This document shows positions 19,238 to 29,047 of a stretch of 64,000 nt of DNA, in pieces. The position numbers and the translations under genes were made by a program. The notes beneath the pieces are model-generated. The model saw only the letters and a program-made list of their open reading frames with translations. It was not told the origin of the DNA and ran no database searches. Origin of the DNA: Dictyoglomus thermophilum H-6-12 (lineage in GTDB: Bacteria > Dictyoglomota > Dictyoglomia > Dictyoglomales > Dictyoglomaceae); contig NC_011297.1 of the NCBI RefSeq assembly GCF_000020965.1, positions 1,316,387 to 1,380,386 on the forward strand, given 5' to 3'. Position 1 is the stretch's first letter, and each line of letters starts with the position of its first letter.

Positions 19238-20047
19238 ATGAAGAAAAGATTGCCAGCAGTGGCAGGATATTTTTATCCTGCCACCTCAAGAGAGCTTTTA
19301 AATATGCTATCTCAGTTTATAAAAGAGGTGCCCAACAAAGTACCTCTCTGGGGATGTATTGTTCCTCACGCTGGATACATTTACTCAGGAAAGGTTGCTG
19401 GAGCAGTATACTCTCTCATGGAAGTTCCAGATGTAGCCATAATTATAGGTCCGAACCATAATGGACTTGGATACCCCTCTGCTATTTATAGTGAAGGAAT
19501 CTGGACTACTCCCCTCGGAGACGTAGAAATAGATTCTGTTCTTTCACAAAAAATCTTACAAGAATCTGATTATCTTAAAGAAGACGCCTTAGCTCACCAA
19601 CCAGAACACTCTCTTGAGGTTCAAGTACCTTTCTTACAATATATAAATCCCAACATAAAAATAGTACCCATAACTGTGGTTGACTACAGCTATGAGGTGC
19701 TAAAAAATCTAGGATATGCTATAAGCCAAGCCGTAAGAGATTATGAGTATAACACTGTGATAATTGCAAGCTCAGATTTTTCTCACTATGAACCACATGA
19801 AATTGCAAAACAGAAGGATCTTTATGCTATAGAATCTATTCTCAATCTGGACGAAAAAGAGTTTATAAAAAGAGTTATAGAAAAAGACATTTCAATATGT
19901 GGAGTAGGCCCAATAGTTATCACAATGATAGCCGTAAAATTACTGGGAAGTAAAAGAGCAAAACTTGTTGAGTATCAAACTTCAGGTAATGTAACAAGAG
20001 ATTTTGATCAAGTTGTAGGATATGCTGGAATAATTTTTCCTAAGTAA
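19238..20047 (+). CDS. AmmeMemoRadiSam system protein B (MEMO1 family)
   Basis: A 269-residue protein of the Memo family, related to class III extradiol dioxygenases. It has an N-terminal RLPAVAGYFYPA and histidines at the family metal site: H-A-G-Y-I-Y-S-G, the HQPEHSLEVQVPFLQ segment and ASSDFSHYEP. In many prokaryotes it is encoded near AMMECR1 and a radical SAM gene, but neither is adjacent here. Biochemical function is not established for bacterial members. The gene is possibly leaderless (see the -10 element just upstream). It is followed 5 bp later by pth. Confidence 0.88.
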   Translation: MKKRLPAVAGYFYPATSRELLNMLSQFIKEVPNKVPLWGCIVPHAGYIYSGKVAGAVYSLMEVPDVAIIIGPNHNGLGYPSAIYSEGIWTTPLGDVEIDSVLSQKILQESDYLKEDALAHQPEHSLEVQVPFLQYINPNIKIVPITVVDYSYEVLKNLGYAISQAVRDYEYNTVIIASSDFSHYEPHEIAKQKDLYAIESILNLDEKEFIKRVIEKDISICGVGPIVITMIAVKLLGSKRAKLVEYQTSGNVTRDFDQVVGYAGIIFPK

Positions 20048-20052
20048 AGAAA

Positions 20053-20634
20053 GTGGAAAGATTAGGAATAGTTGGACTTGGAAATCCAGGATATGAATAT
20101 GCTAACACTCGCCATAACGTGGGATTTATGGTGGTTGATTATTTACAAGAATTCTTTAAATTTCCACCATACAAAAAGACAAGCTCAAATTTAATTACTT
20201 TCGGAAGAGTACACAACACAGAGGTCTATCTGGTAAAACCTCAAACTTATATGAACCTAAGTGGTATAGGAGTCAAAGAATTTTTAGCAAAGTTTAACTT
20301 TAAACCCGAAGAAGTTCTTGTAATCCACGATGATCTTGATCTTCTTGTAGGAACCATTAGGATCAGATTTGATGGAAAAGATGGAGGACATAATGGAATA
20401 AAATCCATAATAAAAGAAATCAATACGCCTAATTTTTATAGGCTTAGAATAGGTATTGGAAAACCTAAAGATAAAAATCAAGTTGTAGAATATGTATTAG
20501 GAAATTTTGAAGATGAGGAATTTACAATAATTAACAAAATTATACAAAGCTCCCCCCAGATAGTAGAAACTATCATAGAGAAAGGATGGGAAGTAGCTCA
20601 AAACTTATACAACAGAAAATGCCTATTCTCTTAG
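20053..20634 (+). CDS. pth: peptidyl-tRNA hydrolase
   Basis: Releases peptides from prematurely dissociated peptidyl-tRNA. It has 193 residues and starts at GTG (20053), with the family N-terminus GIVGLGNPGYEYANTRHNVGF. That stretch contains the catalytic His and the conserved Asn. KPQTYMNLSG, VIHDDLDL and GKDGGHNGIKS are further conserved motifs. It precedes mfd with a small overlap, the same pth-mfd order as in Bacillus. Confidence 0.95.
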   Translation: MERLGIVGLGNPGYEYANTRHNVGFMVVDYLQEFFKFPPYKKTSSNLITFGRVHNTEVYLVKPQTYMNLSGIGVKEFLAKFNFKPEEVLVIHDDLDLLVGTIRIRFDGKDGGHNGIKSIIKEINTPNFYRLRIGIGKPKDKNQVVEYVLGNFEDEEFTIINKIIQSSPQIVETIIEKGWEVAQNLYNRKCLFS

Positions 20635-23600
20635 AAAAGGTCTTAAGAAGTAGTGAATTTAGCAATTTAGAAAAAGAAATTAACTCAAGGAGCAATATTA
20701 AGCTTTTTGGAATTTACAAGGGATTCTTTCCCTTACTTTTTTTATACCTAAAAAGATATAAAAGACCAATTTTATGGGTAACTAATAATGAAGAGGACTT
20801 AAGCATATGGGAAGACTTACAAGAAGATTTGGAATTAAGCATATTACCTCCTTATGTTCATCTTCCGTATGAAAGACCTCTAAGATCGCCACAGGTTCAA
20901 GGAAAAAGGTTAAAAGCTATTTCCGACATAATTTACAACAATAGTTTTTCTATAGTAGCTTCCTTAAAATCCCTAATCTACCCTCTTATACCCAAAGAAA
21001 ATATTGAAAAAAGAATTTTAAAAATTAAAGTGGGAGAAGAAATAACTCGAGAAAAGATAGAAAAATTCCTCGCAGAAAACCTATATCAAAGAACACCTCA
21101 GGTAGAAAAGATAGGAGAGTACAGTATAAGAGGTGGAATTCTTGATATATTCCCTCCACTATATGAAAATCCCATAAGAATAGAATTTTTTGGAGATGAG
21201 ATTTCTTCTATAAGATTCTTTAACTTAGAAGACAAAAGATCTATAAAAACTACAAAAGAAGTTATTTTAACCCCCATTTCGGAATTGATTGAAGATAAAA
21301 ATGAAGAGAGCTATTTTCTAAAAAACAAAGAGATAAAAACATATCTATTTTCATATTTACCTAAAGACACCATCTTAGTCTTTGAAAACCATAAAGCAAG
21401 CCTTGCATTACTTGAGAAATGGACTGGAAAAGGACTTGCAAATTTTGAAAAAAGAAGAACTAAAGAAAACCTACCTGAAGGTTTATATCTTACCGACTAT
21501 GAATTACAAAATTTCATTTCTAAATACCAAGTTTTAGACTTGAACAGCACAGAGCCAGATCTTGTATTTACTATTTACTCTCCTCCATCCTACCGAGGTA
21601 CTAACGAATTTTTTGAAAAAAACATAAAATCCTTCCTTGAAAATGGCTGGGAAGTACACATATTCTCAGAACACCAAGACATAATAAGAACAAGATTAAA
21701 AAACCTAAATGTGAAATACTTAACCGAAGAAAAAGTAAGAGAAGGATTCTTATGGGAGAATGAAAAAGTCCTTGTGATTACCGATTATGAAATATTTGGT
21801 AAAAAAAGAAAAAGAAAACCAATAAGATACGAAAAGGGATTAAAACCAAAAGATTTATATCTATTAAAAGATGGAGATTATGTGGTACATGTAAATTATG
21901 GAATAGGAATATTCAGGGGCTTAAAAAAGCTTAAAATAGACGATGTAGAAAAGGAATTTATATACATTGAATATGCTAACAATAGCTTTTTATATGTACC
22001 CTTAGAGGAAATGCATCTTATCCAAAGATACGTATCCTCTTCACCAGAACCCCCTCAGATAAGCAGATTAGAATCTCACCAATGGGAAGAAACCAAAAGA
22101 AAAGTAAAAGAATCGGCAAAAGAGATTGCAGAAGAATTGTTAAAAGTTTATGCCCAGAGAGAATTAACAGAGGGTTTTGCCTTTTCTCCAGATAGTCCTC
22201 TTCAGGAAGAGCTTGAAGCAAGTTTCCCTTATGTAGAAACAGAAGATCAAATAAAAGCCCTTAAAGAGATAAAAAGGGATATGGAATCAAAAAAACCTAT
22301 GGAAAGGGTACTGATTGGAGATGTGGGGTTTGGTAAAACAGAACTTGCCTTAAGAGCAAGTTTTAAAGCAGTTCTAGATGGAAAACAAGTGGCAATCTTA
22401 GTGCCGACTACTATTCTTGCCTACCAACATTGGAAGGTATTTCGAGAAAGATTAGAAGTATTTCCTGTAAACGTAGAGATCTTAAGCAGACTCAAACCTA
22501 AATCAGAACAAAAGAGAATAATAGAAAGAATAAGAAAAGGGGAAATAGACATTATTATAGGAACCCACCGAATATTACAAAAAGATGTGGAATTTAAGGA
22601 CTTGGGTCTCATCATAGTAGACGAAGAACATAGATTTGGAGTCTTACAAAAAGAATCCTTTAAAAAGAAATATCCACATGTGGACATTCTTTATCTTTCT
22701 GCAACTCCGATTCCTAGAACCCTATCTATGGTTCTTTCTGGAATAAGGCAATTTTCTGTGCTTGAAACTCCTCCTGAAAACCGATTGCCTATTCAAACCT
22801 TTGTTGTTGAATATAATCCTGAGATCATTCAAGAAGGAATAAGAAGAGAATTAGAAAGAGGTGGACAAGTATATTACGTATGTAATGATATAGAAAGATT
22901 AGAGAAAATAAAAGAAGAACTAACAAAACTTGTTCCGGAGGCAACTTATTCCATAGCACACGGAAAAATGGACGATGAAGAACTAACAGAGGTTATGAGT
23001 AATTTCTATGATGGCAAAATAGACGTCTTAATAGCCACCACTATTATAGAATCAGGTATCGATGTTCCAAATGCCAACACATTATTTGTAGAAAATGCAG
23101 AACATATGGGACTTGCTCAACTTTACCAACTGAGAGGAAGAATAGGAAGATCCTATAAACAAGCATATGCCTATTTTCTTCATGCTCCTCTAAAAAAACT
23201 ATCTTTAGATAGCATTAAAAGACTTGAAGCACTAAAGGAATTCTCAAGCCTTGGATCAGGATTAAGACTTGCCTTAAGAGACCTCGAAATAAGAGGAGCA
23301 GGGAAAATTCTTGGAAAAGAGCAGCACGGACATATAAACTCTGTTGGTTTCTATTTATATCTTCAACTTTTGGAAGAAGCTATAAATGAATTAAAGAACA
23401 GTCAAGGAAAAAGTGAAAAAAACAAAGTAAATTGCCGTATTACACATCCATTTCCAGCAATCATACCAGAATACTACATAAGTCAAAGTAGCGATCGTAT
23501 ATATTATTATCAGAAATTAGCTCACTTAGAAGATATAAATGATATAGATAAGATAAGAAAAGAATTAGAAGATATCTATGGTCCAATTCCAGAGCCAGTG

Positions 23601-23798
23601 GAGAACTTGTTTATTCTATCTCAGATAAAGTTTTTTGCAGAAAAAATAGGCATAGAAAAAATTGAAATATCAGAAGATAAAACAAAATTAACCTATTCAA
23701 AAGGCATTGAAAGAACCTTGAACCTACCAAGAGGAAACTATAAGAAAAAGATCCAATTTCTGCTCCAATTCCTCAAAGACATCTCCAATATTAAGTAA
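20619..23798 (+). CDS. mfd: transcription-repair coupling factor
   Basis: Superfamily 2 translocase that removes stalled RNA polymerase and recruits UvrA. Domains in order are: a UvrB-like N-terminal region with IGEYSIRGGILDIFP; a CarD-like RNA-polymerase-interaction domain beginning GDYVVHVNYGIGIFRG; the helicase with Walker A GDVGFGKT at 567-574, DEEH at 668-671, and QLRGRIGRS motif VI; and a C-terminal TRCF domain. The length is 1059 residues. The ATG at 20619 gives a family-like N-terminus and a 16-bp overlap with pth. An in-frame ATG at 20586 would add 11 residues. Neither has a well-spaced SD, so the start is uncertain. Confidence 0.95.
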   Translation: MPILLEKVLRSSEFSNLEKEINSRSNIKLFGIYKGFFPLLFLYLKRYKRPILWVTNNEEDLSIWEDLQEDLELSILPPYVHLPYERPLRSPQVQGKRLKAISDIIYNNSFSIVASLKSLIYPLIPKENIEKRILKIKVGEEITREKIEKFLAENLYQRTPQVEKIGEYSIRGGILDIFPPLYENPIRIEFFGDEISSIRFFNLEDKRSIKTTKEVILTPISELIEDKNEESYFLKNKEIKTYLFSYLPKDTILVFENHKASLALLEKWTGKGLANFEKRRTKENLPEGLYLTDYELQNFISKYQVLDLNSTEPDLVFTIYSPPSYRGTNEFFEKNIKSFLENGWEVHIFSEHQDIIRTRLKNLNVKYLTEEKVREGFLWENEKVLVITDYEIFGKKRKRKPIRYEKGLKPKDLYLLKDGDYVVHVNYGIGIFRGLKKLKIDDVEKEFIYIEYANNSFLYVPLEEMHLIQRYVSSSPEPPQISRLESHQWEETKRKVKESAKEIAEELLKVYAQRELTEGFAFSPDSPLQEELEASFPYVETEDQIKALKEIKRDMESKKPMERVLIGDVGFGKTELALRASFKAVLDGKQVAILVPTTILAYQHWKVFRERLEVFPVNVEILSRLKPKSEQKRIIERIRKGEIDIIIGTHRILQKDVEFKDLGLIIVDEEHRFGVLQKESFKKKYPHVDILYLSATPIPRTLSMVLSGIRQFSVLETPPENRLPIQTFVVEYNPEIIQEGIRRELERGGQVYYVCNDIERLEKIKEELTKLVPEATYSIAHGKMDDEELTEVMSNFYDGKIDVLIATTIIESGIDVPNANTLFVENAEHMGLAQLYQLRGRIGRSYKQAYAYFLHAPLKKLSLDSIKRLEALKEFSSLGSGLRLALRDLEIRGAGKILGKEQHGHINSVGFYLYLQLLEEAINELKNSQGKSEKNKVNCRITHPFPAIIPEYYISQSSDRIYYYQKLAHLEDINDIDKIRKELEDIYGPIPEPVENLFILSQIKFFAEKIGIEKIEISEDKTKLTYSKGIERTLNLPRGNYKKKIQFLLQFLKDISNIK

Positions 23799-23803
23799 AA
23801 TTG

Positions 23804-23812
23804 TGTTATAAT
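23804..23812 (+). promoter_or_regulatory. extended -10 promoter upstream of PpiC gene
   Basis: TGTTATAAT is an extended -10 (TGn followed by TATAAT), located just after mfd and 50 bp before the foldase start. The -35 position has no good match, which extended -10 promoters tolerate. Confidence 0.5.
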
Positions 23813-23861
23813 CGCAATCAGGTTTTTATTTCAAAAACTGTAAAGTATGAGGTGAGATGAC

Positions 23862-24929
23862 ATGAAGAAACACAGTATCTTTAAGATCTTATTCATTGTT
23901 TTTGTTGCAATCTTTATCCTTGGAGGAGCTTTTGTAGCCCTTGTATATCATCAGATGAAAAACTATCCTGTGCTAAAAATTAACGGTATGCCCGTAAGCA
24001 GACAAGAGTATAAAGACAGATTAAACTTCATAAAAACTCAGTATTCTATCATGTTTGGTGTTGATTTTACCACCACTCAGGGCCAAAAAATGCTTTCACA
24101 AGTAAAAGAAGAAACTATTAAAGATATTGCTCGTTGGAAAATTGTACAAGCAGAAACCAAAAAGAGAGGAATTTCAGTCTCCGAAAAAGAAGTTGAGACA
24201 AGATTAAAAGAAATAGAGAAAGAATTTCCAAGTGTACTACAATTTGAAATAACTCTTTCCCAGTATGGTTACGACAGAAACACTTTTAAAGAAGAACTTA
24301 GAAAAAACCTACTCATGAGAAAACTTATGGATGAGATTGGAAAAGATGAAAAAGTAACTGAAGATGAAATAAAGAAATATTACAATGAGAATATAAAACT
24401 TTTTGAACATCCTAAGGAGTATAAAGTTTACTCTATATTTATAAAAGACGAGAAGAAAGCAAAAGAAGTCTATAATGAACTTCTCTCTAATAAAATAACC
24501 TTTACTGATGCTGCAAAGAAATACTCTGAAGATACAACCACAAAAGATTCAGGTGGAGATTTAGGATTTATCACTCAGGGTACTCTTCCTGAGGAGGTTG
24601 AAAAAGTAACCTTTACCTTACCTCTTAACCAAATAAGCAAACCTATTAAAACCGATGAAGGATATTACATAACAAAAGTTACTGAAATAAAAGAGGCTTA
24701 TACTACACCTTACTTCCAAGCTAAAGCAGAAATAGAGGATAAACTCCTTTATGATAAAAGATCTAAGGTTTTCAATAAGTGGCTTGAGGAGCAAGTAAGT
24801 AAAGCTAAGATAGAAAAAGACTTTTCAGATAACGATATATGGATGAAACTATGGAGAAAAATCGTCGAAATCCAACAAATATTTTATAGAAAAGAAGCAA
24901 AAACACCATTACCCAAAACTGACGAATAG
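23862..24929 (+). CDS. membrane-anchored peptidyl-prolyl cis-trans isomerase (SurA/PrsA-like)
   Basis: Extracytoplasmic foldase of 355 residues. It has a short basic N-terminus, then a membrane segment at about 8-28 with no lipobox cysteine, so it is probably a signal anchor or signal peptide. An N-terminal SurA_N-like helical region follows. A parvulin (PpiC) domain at about 182-275 includes KYSEDTTTKDSGGDLGFI and PIKTDEGYYITKV, and a helical tail ends the protein. PrsA/SurA proteins assist folding of exported proteins. It appears monocistronic, bounded by its own -10 element and a weak terminator over its stop codon. Confidence 0.88.
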   Translation: MKKHSIFKILFIVFVAIFILGGAFVALVYHQMKNYPVLKINGMPVSRQEYKDRLNFIKTQYSIMFGVDFTTTQGQKMLSQVKEETIKDIARWKIVQAETKKRGISVSEKEVETRLKEIEKEFPSVLQFEITLSQYGYDRNTFKEELRKNLLMRKLMDEIGKDEKVTEDEIKKYYNENIKLFEHPKEYKVYSIFIKDEKKAKEVYNELLSNKITFTDAAKKYSEDTTTKDSGGDLGFITQGTLPEEVEKVTFTLPLNQISKPIKTDEGYYITKVTEIKEAYTTPYFQAKAEIEDKLLYDKRSKVFNKWLEEQVSKAKIEKDFSDNDIWMKLWRKIVEIQQIFYRKEAKTPLPKTDE

Positions 24930-24946
24930 TAAAATTACTATTTTTT
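24925..24946 (+). terminator. weak AT-rich intrinsic terminator after PpiC gene
   Basis: A 7-bp perfect stem (24925-24931 with 24936-24942, loop aaat) is followed directly by four T residues. It includes the stop codon of the foldase gene. The stem is all but one pair A/T, so it is weak at high temperature. Confidence 0.42.
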
Positions 24947-25004
24947 CCAAACAGCATATGGCCTTATTTCTTAGAATTACTTTTCTAAAATATAGCATAA
25001 AAAC

Positions 25005-25032
25005 TTGCTTTTTATAAAGTAAGTGCTATAAT
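25005..25032 (+). promoter_or_regulatory. promoter of mazG
   Basis: TTGCTT (25005-25010), a 16-nt spacer, then TATAAT (25027-25032) preceded by TGC, making an extended -10. It lies in the 145-bp gap before mazG, with a predicted leader of ~35 nt. The rest of this gap holds only the preceding weak terminator. Confidence 0.65.
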
Positions 25033-25074
25033 TTAAGTGAACTTCGTATTTTTAAAGATAAAGAGAAAAATAAA

Positions 25075-25851
25075 ATGGACGAAAAAGAAAAAATATGTAA
25101 AGAATTTATAGATCTCTACTCTGTAGTAAAGAGAGTGAGGGAAGAATGTCCATGGGACCAAAAACAAACCCCTCAAACTCTCATACCATATTTTCTTGAA
25201 GAAGCTTATGAGCTCATAGATGCTTTAGAAAAAAATGATCAGGAAATGATAAAAGAGGAGTTAGGAGATATTCTCTTGCATGTACTTATGCAAAGTATAA
25301 TGGCAGAAGAAAAAAATAGATTTAATTTTGAAGAGGTATGTAAAAATTTAAAAGTCAAGTTAATAACAAGACATCCTCATGTATTTGGAGAAGTTAAAAT
25401 AGAAGGGGTTGAGGATGTCTTAACAAATTGGGAAAGTATAAAAAGCAAAGAAAAAGATGAAAAGGGAATCCTGAGTGGAATTCCTCAAAATATGCCTGCC
25501 TTACTTACTGCTTTTAGAATACAAGAAAAAGTCTCCCACGTGGGTTTTGATTGGAAGAATAGTAAAGAAATAATACCTAAACTCTACGAAGAGTTAAAAG
25601 AGTTAGAAAAAGCAATTCAAGAAGACAATAAAGAAGATATGGAAGAGGAAATCGGGGATCTACTATTTACCATAGTAAATATAGCAAGACATTTAGGAAT
25701 TGATCCAGAATCTTCTTTGAGAAAGACAAACAAAAAATTTACAGAGCGCTTTAAATACATAGAAGATAGAATAAAAGAATCTGGTAAAGAATGGAAAGAT
25801 TTTAGCTTAGAAGAATTGGATAAACTTTGGGAAAGCTCGAAAACTTTATAG
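25075..25851 (+). CDS. mazG: nucleoside triphosphate pyrophosphohydrolase MazG
   Basis: House-cleaning enzyme that hydrolyses (d)NTPs to monophosphates and pyrophosphate. It has 258 residues with two tandem all-helical MazG domains. The first has CPWDQKQTPQTL, EEAYELIDAL and EELGDILLHV. The second has EEIGDLLFTIVNIARHLG. The doubled architecture matches the E. coli type. An upstream extended -10 promoter is visible; the SD is weak (aaagagaaaa). Confidence 0.94.
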   Translation: MDEKEKICKEFIDLYSVVKRVREECPWDQKQTPQTLIPYFLEEAYELIDALEKNDQEMIKEELGDILLHVLMQSIMAEEKNRFNFEEVCKNLKVKLITRHPHVFGEVKIEGVEDVLTNWESIKSKEKDEKGILSGIPQNMPALLTAFRIQEKVSHVGFDWKNSKEIIPKLYEELKELEKAIQEDNKEDMEEEIGDLLFTIVNIARHLGIDPESSLRKTNKKFTERFKYIEDRIKESGKEWKDFSLEELDKLWESSKTL

Positions 25852-25868
25852 AAGTTTTTATAAAAACC

Positions 25869-25874
25869 TATAAT
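25869..25874 (+). promoter_or_regulatory. candidate -10 for HU gene
   Basis: TATAAT 21 nt before the HU ATG, in the 44-bp gap after mazG. The -35 region overlaps the end of mazG and is not a clear match, so HU may also be read from the mazG promoter. Confidence 0.38.
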
Positions 25875-25895
25875 CAGAAAGGGGGTGACTAAGAG

Positions 25896-26171
25896 ATGAA
25901 AAAGGCAGAGTTTATCGCAAAAGTAGCTGAGAAGGCAAAAATCACCAAGAAAGAGGCAACAAAAGTAGTAAATGCTGTATTAGAAACCATCACTGAAGCT
26001 CTCTCTAAGGGGGATACTGTTCAATTTGTAGGCTTTGGAACCTTCTCTGTAAGAAAGAGAGCGGCAAGAGAAGGGAGAAATCCCCGTACTCAACAACCAA
26101 TTAAGATTCCTGCCACAAAAGTTCCAGTATTCCGTCCAGGAAAAGAGCTTCGTGAAGCAGTAAAGAAGTAA
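25896..26171 (+). CDS. hup: DNA-binding protein HU
   Basis: Histone-like nucleoid protein of 91 residues. It starts with KKAEFIAKVAEKAKITKKEA, has the FVGFGTFSVRKRAAREGRNP arm region, and ends in VPVFRPGKELREAVK. All of these are hallmark HU segments, including the DNA-intercalating-arm Pro region. A strong SD (AAAGGGGGTGA) precedes the ATG. A strong intrinsic terminator follows 9 bp after the stop, so HU ends a transcription unit. Confidence 0.97.
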   Translation: MKKAEFIAKVAEKAKITKKEATKVVNAVLETITEALSKGDTVQFVGFGTFSVRKRAAREGRNPRTQQPIKIPATKVPVFRPGKELREAVKK

Positions 26172-26180
26172 AACTTATCT

Positions 26181-26218
26181 CCGGGCTGGGGATTTCCCCA
26201 GCCCGGAAACATTTTTTT
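26181..26218 (+). terminator. strong intrinsic terminator after HU gene
   Basis: A GC-rich perfect stem of 11 bp (CCGGGCTGGGG with CCCCAGCCCGG, 26181-26206, 4-nt loop) is followed by aaaca and a run of seven T residues (26212-26218). It is the clearest terminator in the window. Confidence 0.9.
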
Positions 26219-26230
26219 GGGAGTGGAAAA

Positions 26231-27301
26231 ATGGCAAAGAAGCTATTTCTCGAAGATGAGCATGTAAAATATGGCGCGAAGTTTTTTGAATTTTCCGGTT
26301 GGTGGATGCCTTTAGAATACTCAGGAACTATAAATGAGCACCTTACTGTAAGAAACCATGTCGGAATTTTTGACATCTCCCATATGGGACGAATACTCTT
26401 AAAAGGAAAGGGAGCAAAAGATCTTGTCCAATATATTACTACTAATGACGTAAACAACCTCTATCCTGGAAAAGCTCAATATTCACTCGTATTAAATCCT
26501 ACTGGAACGATTAAAGATGATATTATCGTTTATAAAATAGATGAAGAAGAATTTTTAATGGTTGTAAACGCAATAAATACTCAAAAGATTTTAGACTGGT
26601 TAAATATACACAACAAATTTGGTGTAAATATTTTAGATATTACCACTGATACTACTCTACTAGCCATTCAAGGGCCAGCTTCCGAAAAAACCCTTGAGGA
26701 TTATTTTAATTTAAATCTAAAAAACCTAAAATACTATCATTTTCAAAAGAATCACATAATTATCTCCAGAACAGGATATACTGGTGAAGATGGATTTGAG
26801 ATAATATCAGATCTAGATACAGGGAGAAAAATATTTAAAGATTTGGTAGAGAATAAAAAAGTTTTACCCTGTGGATTGGGAGCAAGAAATACTTTAAGAA
26901 TAGAAATGGGATACCCTCTATACGGGCACGAAATAGATGAAAATACAACACCATGGGAAGCCAACTTAGGATGGGTAGTAAAAATTAATAAAGGAGATTT
27001 TATAGGAAAGGATGCACTAATAGAGAAAAAGAATAAGAAAGAGAAATTTCTAAAAGGATTTATCATGTTAGAGAATGGTATACCAAGAGATAGCTATGAA
27101 GTATACTTAGGAGAGGAAAAAATTGGCTATATCACAAGCGGAACCTTTTCTCCTATATTGAAAACAGGTATTGGTATGTTATATACTACCAAGGATATTG
27201 AAAATGAAATATTTATTAAAATAAGAGAAAAATTCTTAAAAGCAAAAATTGAAAAGCCACCTTTTATTAAAAATACTTCCATAAAGAAAGGAGAGAAGTG
27301 A
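26231..27301 (+). CDS. gcvT: glycine cleavage system T protein (aminomethyltransferase)
   Basis: Tetrahydrofolate-dependent aminomethyltransferase that takes the methylamine from lipoyl-GcvH and releases ammonia. It has 356 residues. Conserved segments include [43 protein letters not shown] and [19 protein letters not shown] (catalytic region). It is the first gene of gcvT-H-PA-PB. Only 59 bp separate it from HU, and most of that is the HU terminator. No glycine riboswitch or clear promoter is visible before it. Confidence 0.95.
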   Translation: MAKKLFLEDEHVKYGAKFFEFSGWWMPLEYSGTINEHLTVRNHVGIFDISHMGRILLKGKGAKDLVQYITTNDVNNLYPGKAQYSLVLNPTGTIKDDIIVYKIDEEEFLMVVNAINTQKILDWLNIHNKFGVNILDITTDTTLLAIQGPASEKTLEDYFNLNLKNLKYYHFQKNHIIISRTGYTGEDGFEIISDLDTGRKIFKDLVENKKVLPCGLGARNTLRIEMGYPLYGHEIDENTTPWEANLGWVVKINKGDFIGKDALIEKKNKKEKFLKGFIMLENGIPRDSYEVYLGEEKIGYITSGTFSPILKTGIGMLYTTKDIENEIFIKIREKFLKAKIEKPPFIKNTSIKKGEK

Positions 27302-27681
27302 AAATGTATCCAGAAGATAGAAAATACTCAAAAGATCATGAATGGGCAAAATTAGAGGGTAATATTGCCATCATTGGAATTACCTACCATGCTCAGGAGG
27401 AGCTAGGTGACATAGTACACATAGATCTACCAGAGGTAGGAAAAGAAGTAAAACAAAACGAAGTTCTTGCAGTAGTTGAATCAGTCAAGTCTGCATCTGA
27501 TGTTTATTCTCCCCTCTCTGGAAAAGTCGTTGAGGTCAATGAAAATTTAAAAACCAAGCCAGAACTCATAAATGAAGATCCTTATAATGCAGGATGGATC
27601 GTTAAGTTAGAACTTTCAGACCCAAAAGAGTACGAAAGTTTGCTTTCTGCAGAGGAGTATAAAAAACTCATTGGAGAATAG
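27298..27681 (+). CDS. gcvH: glycine cleavage system H protein (lipoyl carrier)
   Basis: Lipoyl-carrying shuttle protein of ~127 residues. The attachment lysine is K64 in [22 protein letters not shown] is the family N-terminal motif. The start is either the GTG at 27298, which overlaps the gcvT stop as GTGA, or the ATG two codons later at 27304. The SD (AAAGGAG) lies 4 nt from the GTG and 10 nt from the ATG, so spacing does not settle it. The lipoyl group is probably built by the radical SAM pair downstream. Confidence 0.96.
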   Translation: MKMYPEDRKYSKDHEWAKLEGNIAIIGITYHAQEELGDIVHIDLPEVGKEVKQNEVLAVVESVKSASDVYSPLSGKVVEVNENLKTKPELINEDPYNAGWIVKLELSDPKEYESLLSAEEYKKLIGE

Positions 27682-27685
27682 TTGA

Positions 27686-29047
27686 ATGACGTACTTTCCT
27701 CATACTCCACAAGAAATAAAGGAGATGCTGAATACTATAGGATTAGAGTCTATAGAGGACCTTTTCTCTGAAATCCCTGAAGAGATAAGACAAAAAGCAA
27801 AAGAAAACTTCAAAATTCCAGCATCTCCCTCAGAAATCGATCTTTTAGAAGAAATAAAAAATATAGCAAGAAAAAATATTGGAAAAGACTATATTTCCTT
27901 TCTTGGCGGTGGAGCCTATAAACATTATATCCCACCCTTTGTGAAATTGGTCTCCCTCTTTCCTACATTTTATACTGCCTATACCCCTTATCAACCAGAA
28001 ATAAGTCAGGGTGTATTACAATCTATCTTTGAGTATCAGAGCCTTATTTGTGATCTTACTGGAATGGAGGTAGCAAACGCCTCTTTATATGAGGCAGGTT
28101 CAGGAATAGCAGAAGCTGCTCTTATGTCAGTTAGAATCACAGGAAAAAAGGAAGTTATTGCATCTTCAGGTCTTAATCCTGAATATATCTCAGTACTTAA
28201 GACCTATCTTCAAGCCCAAAACATTGAACTTAAAATAATACCTCTTGATGAAAAGGGTGAAACAGATGTTGATTTTCTTGAAAAAAATATATCTCCTAAA
28301 ACTTCTGGAGTTATAATACAAAACCCTAATTTCTTTGGAGTTATAGAGACTAAACTCAAAGATATAGAAGAACTAATTCATAAAAATAATGCCCTGTTTA
28401 TTCTCTCCATATATCCTATATCTCTTGGTATTCTCAAACCCCCTTCTGAATACAATGTAGATATTGTTGTGGGAGAAGGACAATCCTTAGGAATACCATT
28501 GGGATTTGGTGGACCTTATTTAGGAATTCTTGCCACAAAAAAGGAATTTATAAGACAAATTCCAGGAAGAATAGTTGGAGAAACCATAGATCTAGAAGGT
28601 GAAAGAGGCTTTGTGAATACCCTACAAACTAGAGAACAACACATAAGAAGAGCGAAGGCCACATCAAATATATGCACAAATGAGGCCCTATCAGCTATAT
28701 CTGCAGCTGTTTATATGGCAATTCTTGGAAAAAAAGGTATTAAGAAAATCGCAGAAGTCTGTTTTTCGAGGGCACATTATTTGAGAGAGAGAATGCAAAA
28801 AGAAGTAAATTTAGAAATCACATATCCAAATTCCCATTTCTTTAACGAATTTGTAATTAAAATTCCTGAAAATAGTGAGAATTTCTTGAAAAAGTTAGAA
28901 GAAAAAAAGATTTTAGGAGGAATTCCTTTATCCAGGTTTTATAAAGACAGAGATAAGGAAATACTCGTAGCGGTAACAGAAAGAAATTCTTTAGAAGAAC
29001 TTGAGTATTATATAAAATCTCTTAAGGAGGTCCTTAAGAAGAATTGA
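27686..29047 (+). CDS. gcvPA: glycine dehydrogenase (decarboxylating) subunit 1
   Basis: N-terminal half of the split P protein, 453 residues. It starts [16 protein letters not shown] and contains [13 protein letters not shown] and [22 protein letters not shown]. It lacks the PLP lysine, which is in subunit 2, and forms a heterotetramer with it. The two-gene P protein is the form usual in thermophiles and Firmicutes. It overlaps gcvPB by 4 bp (TTGA). Confidence 0.95.
   Translation: MTYFPHTPQEIKEMLNTIGLESIEDLFSEIPEEIRQKAKENFKIPASPSEIDLLEEIKNIARKNIGKDYISFLGGGAYKHYIPPFVKLVSLFPTFYTAYTPYQPEISQGVLQSIFEYQSLICDLTGMEVANASLYEAGSGIAEAALMSVRITGKKEVIASSGLNPEYISVLKTYLQAQNIELKIIPLDEKGETDVDFLEKNISPKTSGVIIQNPNFFGVIETKLKDIEELIHKNNALFILSIYPISLGILKPPSEYNVDIVVGEGQSLGIPLGFGGPYLGILATKKEFIRQIPGRIVGETIDLEGERGFVNTLQTREQHIRRAKATSNICTNEALSAISAAVYMAILGKKGIKKIAEVCFSRAHYLRERMQKEVNLEITYPNSHFFNEFVIKIPENSENFLKKLEEKKILGGIPLSRFYKDRDKEILVAVTERNSLEELEYYIKSLKEVLKKN

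Noticed and set aside
26181-26218. Glycine riboswitch before gcvT
   Set aside because: The region is a simple 11-bp hairpin with a T-run, too short for an aptamer, and belongs to HU termination.
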